Of a stretch of 64,000 bases of DNA, positions 59,917-64,000 are shown piece by piece; the stretch's first letter is position 1; each line of letters opens with the position of its first letter. Position numbers and translations under genes: made by a program. Location: the NCBI RefSeq assembly GCF_024609325.1, contig NZ_JANHMQ010000002.1:682001-746000 (forward strand), read 5' to 3'. The notes below the pieces were generated by a model that was given only the letters and a program-made list of their open reading frames with translations, made no database searches and had not been told where the DNA came from. Origin of the DNA: Geothrix fuzhouensis. Lineage in GTDB: Bacteria; Acidobacteriota; Holophagae; Holophagales; Holophagaceae.

Positions 59917-60576
59917 ATGTCCCCCAAAGAACCCAGCAGCGCCCCGAAACTCGAACTGTTCTGCAAGCTCCAGGCGGAGAAGGTGCCCTTCATCGCCAAG
60001 GCGAACGTGCCGTCGATCTTCGGGAAGTTCATGGTCTACGGCTTTCTGGAACACGCGACGGGCAAGGAGCACCTGGCCATCGTGTCCGGTGAGATCGATG
60101 CCCGGCAACGCATCCCCGTGCGCATCCACTCCGAGTGCTGGACGGGTGATGTGCTGGGCAGCCTCCGGTGCGACTGCCGTCAGCAACTGGAGGAAGGCTT
60201 CCGCCACATCGCCGAGCATGGCGGCATGGTGCTCTATCTCCGCCAGGAGGGCCGCGGCATCGGCCTCCTGAACAAGCTCAAGGCCTACGCGCTCCAGGAG
60301 CAGGGGCTCGACACCGTGGAAGCCAACCACTCGCTGGGCTTCCCCGATGATCTGCGCACGTACGATTGCGCTGTGGAGATGCTGAAGTTCTTCGGCATTA
60401 CCAAGGTCAAGCTGCTCACCAACAATCCGCGCAAGATCGGGGCCCTGGAGTCCGCCGGGATCGAGGTCGAACGGGAGCGTCACCAGCTGGCTTCCAATCC
60501 CCACAACCTGCGCTACCTCAAGACCAAGGCCCGCAAGAGCGGCCACATGCTGGATTTCGAGGAAGAGGTCCTTTAA
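59917..60576 (+). CDS. ribA: GTP cyclohydrolase II
   Basis: A 219-residue enzyme for the first step of riboflavin synthesis, converting GTP to diaminohydroxyribosyl-aminopyrimidine phosphate. The zinc-binding Cys are in HSECWTGDVLGSLRCDC, the GTP-binding region is LYLRQEGRGIGL, and LLTNNPRKIGALESAGIEV is the C-terminal signature. There is no fused RibB domain. The start ATG 59917 has a weak ribosome site; an upstream ATG at 59830 leads into sequence with no family features. No FMN riboswitch is evident, and no other rib gene is adjacent. Confidence 0.92.
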   Translation: MSPKEPSSAPKLELFCKLQAEKVPFIAKANVPSIFGKFMVYGFLEHATGKEHLAIVSGEIDARQRIPVRIHSECWTGDVLGSLRCDCRQQLEEGFRHIAEHGGMVLYLRQEGRGIGLLNKLKAYALQEQGLDTVEANHSLGFPDDLRTYDCAVEMLKFFGITKVKLLTNNPRKIGALESAGIEVERERHQLASNPHNLRYLKTKARKSGHMLDFEEEVL

Positions 60577-60612
60577 ACAGGCGCACCCCTCCCGGAGGAG
60601 GCGGGCCACTTT

Positions 60613-60650
60613 TTACTGTCAGTCGACAGCTGACAGCTGATAGCTATAGA
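60613..60650. repeat. CTGTCAG/CTGACAG inverted and tandem repeat
   Basis: CTGTCAG and CTGACAG are reverse complements separated by seven bases, continuing into CTGATAGCTAT, just before the DUF2721 start. It may be a short dispersed repeat or a hairpin in the leader. Confidence 0.5.
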
Positions 60651-60653
60651 GCC

Positions 60654-61109
60654 ATGCCTGTTCCGATCCCAGCTCCTGTCTCCGGCCAGACCATCTACGA
60701 CATCTCCCATGTCATCCAGCTCTCGGTGGCGCCGGTCTTCCTCCTCACGTCCATCGGGACGATTCTGGGCGTGCTTTCCACACGGTTGGCCCGCATCGTA
60801 GATCGGGCCCGGGCGTTGAATGAGCTGAAGGAGAACGCCCCGGAACGGCGGCTCCCGGGCATCCAGGATGAGATGCACACGCTGGCCCGACGGCGGCAGA
60901 TGATCAACTTCGCCATCACTTTCGGTACGACAGCGGCCCTGCTGGTCTGCGTCAGCATCGCCACCGTGTTCCTGGGCGCCATCCTGAAAGCCGGAGTGGC
61001 CGGGGCGGTGGCCTCGCTCTTCATCCTGGCCATGGCGGCCTTCGTCGCCGCGCTGGTGTTCTTCCTGCGGGAGATCCTGCTGGCGGTGCGGAGCCTGCAC
61101 TTGGCCTGA
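60654..61109 (+). CDS. DUF2721-family membrane protein
   Basis: A 151-residue protein with three hydrophobic segments (about 15-36, 88-112 and 117-140). The blocks IYDISHVIQLSVAPVFLLTS, LSTRLARIVDRARALNE and RRRQMINFAIT mark DUF2721. The function of the family is unknown. It lies between ribA and the SDR gene on the same strand. Confidence 0.85.
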   Translation: MPVPIPAPVSGQTIYDISHVIQLSVAPVFLLTSIGTILGVLSTRLARIVDRARALNELKENAPERRLPGIQDEMHTLARRRQMINFAITFGTTAALLVCVSIATVFLGAILKAGVAGAVASLFILAMAAFVAALVFFLREILLAVRSLHLA

Positions 61110-61156
61110 TTCGGACCAGGGCCAGGAGTGCCACAATTCCCAAGGGGAGGTCGCCC

Positions 61157-61948
61157 ATGACTCTGGAACTGGATGGCAAAGTGGCGCTCGTGACGGCGGC
61201 GAGCCGGGGGCTGGGCCGGGCTTCGGCCGAAGCTTTGGCGCGGGCCGGCTGTGATCTGGCCATCTGCAGCCGGGACCAGGCCTCTCTGGACCGGGCGGCG
61301 GAGGAGATCCGCCGGGCCACAGGCCGCGCCGTACTGCCGGTGGTCGCGGACCTGGCCTGCGCTGAGGATGTCCAGCGGGTGTTCGAGGCGGCCATGGCCG
61401 CCTATGGCCGGGTGGACGTGCTGGTCTCCAACACGGGAGGTCCCCCGCCGGGGCCCTTCATGGCCTTCGACGACGCCGCCTGGCAGGGAGCCTTCGATAG
61501 CCTGCTGATGCCCGCGGTGCGCCTGGCGCGATCCGTGGTGCCCGGCATGACCGAGCGGAACTGGGGCCGGATCCTCTTCATCACCTCCAGCGCGGTCAAA
61601 CAACCCATCCCAGCGCTGGTCCTGTCCAATTCGCTGCGGGCCGCGGTGACGGCCATGGCCAAGACCCTCGCCGGGCAGGTGGCGAAGCACGGCATCACCG
61701 TCAACTGCGTGGCGCCGGGACGCATCTTCACGGATCGGGTGCGGTTCCTCGACGGCGAAGCCGCCAAGGCCGGCGGCCGCTCCATGGAGGACATCCAGGC
61801 GGAGCAGGGGGCCCGCATCCCGGTGGGGCGCTACGGCGAGCCGCGGGAATTCGGCGAAGCCGTGGCCTTTCTCGCGGGCCAGAACGCCTCCTACATCACC
61901 GGCAGCACCCTGGCGGTGGATGGCGGGGCGATCTCGTCCCTGCTGTAG
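61157..61948 (+). CDS. Short-chain dehydrogenase/reductase, atypical active site
   Basis: A 263-residue SDR. The NAD(P) loop is VTAASRGLGRASAEAL, and VADLACAED, VSNTGGPPPG and VAPGRIFTDR follow the family order. The catalytic YxxxK is absent: the segment reads SSAVKQPIPALVLSNSLRAAVTAMAK (key part LSNSLRAAV), where Tyr is replaced and Lys is Arg or Leu. This type belongs to the 'beta-ketoacyl reductase-like' SDR subgroup with altered active site, whose reaction is unknown. GGGAGG precedes the ATG. Element A3 follows the stop. Confidence 0.86.
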   Translation: MTLELDGKVALVTAASRGLGRASAEALARAGCDLAICSRDQASLDRAAEEIRRATGRAVLPVVADLACAEDVQRVFEAAMAAYGRVDVLVSNTGGPPPGPFMAFDDAAWQGAFDSLLMPAVRLARSVVPGMTERNWGRILFITSSAVKQPIPALVLSNSLRAAVTAMAKTLAGQVAKHGITVNCVAPGRIFTDRVRFLDGEAAKAGGRSMEDIQAEQGARIPVGRYGEPREFGEAVAFLAGQNASYITGSTLAVDGGAISSLL

Positions 61949-61985
61949 AGGCCCGCGCCCGGCTCGCTTCCGTCGGTGAAAGATT

Positions 61986-62317
61986 CACCACGGACACGAA
62001 GGAAGGCACGGAGAAAAGATCTTTTCGCCACCGATTTCGGTGATTGCGGTGATGGCGCTCTGGAGGCTCCTCGCATGGGCCGGCCGAAGGCTGCTTCCGG
62101 CCTCGCCGGAAGTCATGGGGGCGCCAGGGCCGCGCACCCCCAAGAGGGCTCGGCCCCGGCGCCCCCATGGAGCCCATGCTGCGCTGGGCAGTGCCCATCC
62201 TTTTCATCACTGAAATCACCGAAATCGGTGGTAAAAAAGGCTTTTACCGGAGTTTGCCACTGCCCACACCCAGCCTCTGTGGCCCTTCTCCGTGTTTCCC
62301 TCCGTGCCTCCGTGGTG
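61986..62317. repeat. Family A nested palindromic element A3
   Basis: This fills the 396-base gap between two convergent genes. Outer arms 61986-62015 and 62286-62317 carry CACGGA units. Middle arms 62028-62054 and 62205-62231 are 27 bases with two mismatches (CCACCGATTTCGGTG type). An inner hairpin pairs 62114-62125 with 62158-62169 perfectly over 12 bases (CATGGGGGCGCC) and continues GGGCCG/CGGCCC. The whole element can fold into one long cruciform or RNA hairpin of about 330 bases. Apart from these repeats the gap is empty. Confidence 0.82.
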
Positions 62318-62344
62318 GTTTTTCCTTCTGGCGGAAAATCCGGA

Positions 62345-63358
62345 TCACAGGCTCTTGATCGCCGCGATCTCCTGCGGGTGCAGGAAACGCCAGGCTCCCG
62401 GCTTCAGCATGGGATCCGACAGGGGGCCGAACTGTACGCGGCGCAGCTTGCTGACGGGGTGCCCCACGGCGGCAAACATGCGCCGGATCTGCTGGTTCTT
62501 GCCTTCGGTGAGCGTGACCTTCAGCCAGGGGTTGTCGCCCTTCTCGGCGATTTCGATGTGGCAGGGCTTCAGACGACGCCCACTGAGCAGGAAGCCTTCC
62601 TGGAACTCCTTAAGGAGTTCGGGGCGGGGATTGCGGTGCACCTTCACGAGGTAGACCTTGGGGATCTCGTGCTCGGGGCCCATGAGGATCTGGGCCAGGG
62701 CGCCGTCATTGGTCATGAGCAGCAGGCCCTCGGAATTGAAATCAAGGCGACCCACCGGGTAGAGCCGGCCTGGGACGCCTTTGAGCAGGGCCATCACCGT
62801 GGGCCGGCCCTGGTCGTCCTTCACCGTGGTGACGTAGCCCTTGGGTTTGTTCATGAGGATGTAGACCGGCGCCTCCCGTTGGATGGGGATCAGATCCACG
62901 GTGATCTCGTCCCGGCGCGGGTCGGCACGGGTACCCAGCTCCGTGACGGTCTTTCCGTTCACCTGCACGCGGCCGTCGAGGATGATCTGCTCACAGGCGC
63001 GGCGGCTGTCGATGCCCGCGGCGGCGAGGATCTTCTGAAGACGGTCCTGGCCAGCCTGGGGAGGCCGGGGTGAACCACCGGCGGGGCGGGGCGCCACGGC
63101 CTTGCGCGGGGCCAGCTTGGCCGCAGGTCGGCTTTTGTCGATGGCGGGCCGGCGGGGAGCGCCGGAAGTGGGGCGGGCGGCTGTGCCGGAGGACGGGCGG
63201 GAGGGTGACGAGGACCGGGGCGCCGTGGAGGGCCGGGCCGGGCCTGCGGCCGGGCGGGCTGAAGCCGATGTCCGGGGCGCGTCGTTAGTTGGGCGGCCAG
63301 CGGCGGGCTTGCGGGTGGCGGGCGCGGTGCGGGGCCCCTTCGGGGCGGGCTTTCTCAT
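62345..63358 (-). CDS. RluB/RsuA-type pseudouridine synthase with basic N-terminal extension
   Basis: A 337-residue protein. Residues 1-100 are low-complexity, rich in Arg, Pro, Ala and Ser. An S4 RNA-binding domain follows (RLQKILAAAGIDSRRACEQI, about 105-150), then the synthase domain with the catalytic Asp in VGRLDFNSEGLLLMTNDG and the end motif GKNQQIRRMFAAVGHPV. These enzymes modify uridines in 23S or 16S rRNA; RluB (U2605 of 23S) is the closest type by pattern. The extension may aid RNA binding. ATG 63358 opens MRKPAPKGPRT. Confidence 0.9.
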   Translation of the reverse strand: MRKPAPKGPRTAPATRKPAAGRPTNDAPRTSASARPAAGPARPSTAPRSSSPSRPSSGTAARPTSGAPRRPAIDKSRPAAKLAPRKAVAPRPAGGSPRPPQAGQDRLQKILAAAGIDSRRACEQIILDGRVQVNGKTVTELGTRADPRRDEITVDLIPIQREAPVYILMNKPKGYVTTVKDDQGRPTVMALLKGVPGRLYPVGRLDFNSEGLLLMTNDGALAQILMGPEHEIPKVYLVKVHRNPRPELLKEFQEGFLLSGRRLKPCHIEIAEKGDNPWLKVTLTEGKNQQIRRMFAAVGHPVSKLRRVQFGPLSDPMLKPGAWRFLHPQEIAAIKSL

Positions 63359-63400
63359 GACAGCTCCTTCGGCGTCTCCCGACGCGGAAAGGTAAGTCTA

Positions 63401-64000
63401 TCAGCTCTCTTCCCCGAACCAGGGATGGGCGCGGTAGTCCATCAGCAGTTCCTCGGCCACGACTTTCAGCACCACCGCCAGAGGCACGGCGAAGATGAGC
63501 CCCAGGACGCCGAACCAGAAACCGAAAGCGGTGAGGGCCAGCAGCACCTCCAGGGGGTGGAGCCGGCTGGCGCGGCCCACCCACACCGGGGTGAAGTAGA
63601 AGGCCTCAGCCTTCTGCACGGCGATGAAGACGGCGGCGATGGTCAGGAGATGTCCGCTGCGCCCCCCATCCAGATAAGCCAGCACCATCGCGGGCGGCAG
63701 GGCGGTCAGGTAGGGGGAGTAGGGCACGACATTGGAGACGCCCGCGACGAGACCCAGCAGCCAAGCATAGGGCACGCCGAGAATCGCCAGGGCGATCCCC
63801 TGAAGCAGGGCCATGGCGGCAGCCACGGCCGCCTGACCCCGGATGTATCCGCCCAGGCGCTGGTGGATGGATCCGACCATGCGATCCAGGCGTTCCCGAT
63901 GCCGCGGGGGGGCCAGGGTCTGGAGGTTGGCCACGAGCCGGGGACCCTCCAGCAGCAGGTAGTAGAGGATCAGGGGCACGAGGATGAGGGCCAGCAGATC
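63401..64000 (-). CDS. AI-2E-family transporter, C-terminal part
   Basis: The gene runs off the right edge of the window; the 200 visible codons are in frame to the last base. Blocks typical of the AI-2E (YdiK/PerM/TqsA) family are visible: LLLEGPRLVANLQTL, IRGQAAVAAAMALLQG, LLGLVAGVSNVVPYSPYL and FGFWFGVLGLIFAVPLA. At least five membrane segments are in this part. Members are membrane exporters, some for autoinducer-2; the substrate here is unknown. Confidence 0.88.
   Translation of the reverse strand, partial: DLLALILVPLILYYLLLEGPRLVANLQTLAPPRHRERLDRMVGSIHQRLGGYIRGQAAVAAAMALLQGIALAILGVPYAWLLGLVAGVSNVVPYSPYLTALPPAMVLAYLDGGRSGHLLTIAAVFIAVQKAEAFYFTPVWVGRASRLHPLEVLLALTAFGFWFGVLGLIFAVPLAVVLKVVAEELLMDYRAHPWFGEES

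Overview
This is a GC-rich chromosomal window, with about 65 protein-coding genes packed on both strands, one tRNA and the RNase P RNA. It looks like core chromosome: no transposase, integrase, phage gene, CRISPR array or rRNA was seen. Signal peptides, a TonB/ExbD pair, an outer-membrane beta-barrel and an FdhF-type formate dehydrogenase point to a Gram-negative, probably anaerobic or facultative bacterium. The overall gene style (RluB-like synthase with a long basic N-terminus, TPR-fused Ser/Thr kinase, DUF2721, cytidylate-kinase-like protein) would fit Acidobacteriota, perhaps the Holophaga/Geothrix group; that placement is inference only.

Layout. 1-10.6 kb: 5' part of an HDOD gene, acpS, a GNAT gene, an HpaI-type aldolase, hrpB with a membrane protein, an orphan transketolase C-half with a PH-like gene, a large Ser/Thr kinase-TPR receptor and a crotonase. 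10.7-18.3 kb: diguanylate cyclase, C26 amidotransferase, ssb, a YbiT-like ABC-F ATPase, a PAS histidine kinase-receiver hybrid, tcdA and a TatD-type hydrolase. 18.6-24 kb: tRNA-Arg(CCT), a secreted protein of unknown function, a dCMP-deaminase-like enzyme, formate dehydrogenase alpha and a YjdF-type membrane protein. 24-31 kb: a tightly overlapping minus-strand run (Gfo/Idh oxidoreductase, serine hydrolase, SpoIID-like protein, unknown), then a membrane protein and an M14 peptidase. 31-42 kb: yebC, ybeY, rsmG, a LysM/PfkB/Smr-like operon, a beta-barrel, two tandem secreted coiled-coil paralogues and uup. 42-50 kb: MarR regulator, transglutaminase-like protein, Spy/CpxP-like protein, recO, a chemoreceptor-like coiled-coil protein, tonB-exbD and rnpB. 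50-64 kb: GNAT, MFS and methyltransferase genes, a tautomerase-like/winged-helix protein, a Fur-family regulator, a cytidylate-kinase-like gene beside a 5'-truncated proton ATPase, adenosine deaminase, NrnA-like DHH phosphoesterase, ribA, DUF2721, SDR, an RluB-type synthase and a partial AI-2E transporter.

The most unusual content is non-coding. Two families of structured intergenic repeats sit next to gene 3' ends. Family A (three copies: 676-787, 2054-2182, 61986-62317) consists of long inverted repeats whose arms are built of short CACGGA- or TCACCG-type units. Family B (31261-31395, 50367-50700, 53560-53695, 54860-55023) consists of hairpin-rich composites; three copies contain an NNAAYGCATGCRTTNN palindrome, and two pairs of copies share further motifs. 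One family B copy is bracketed by a 42-base direct duplication of the 3' end of yebC. These elements, rather than any protein operon, are my best candidates for something undescribed.
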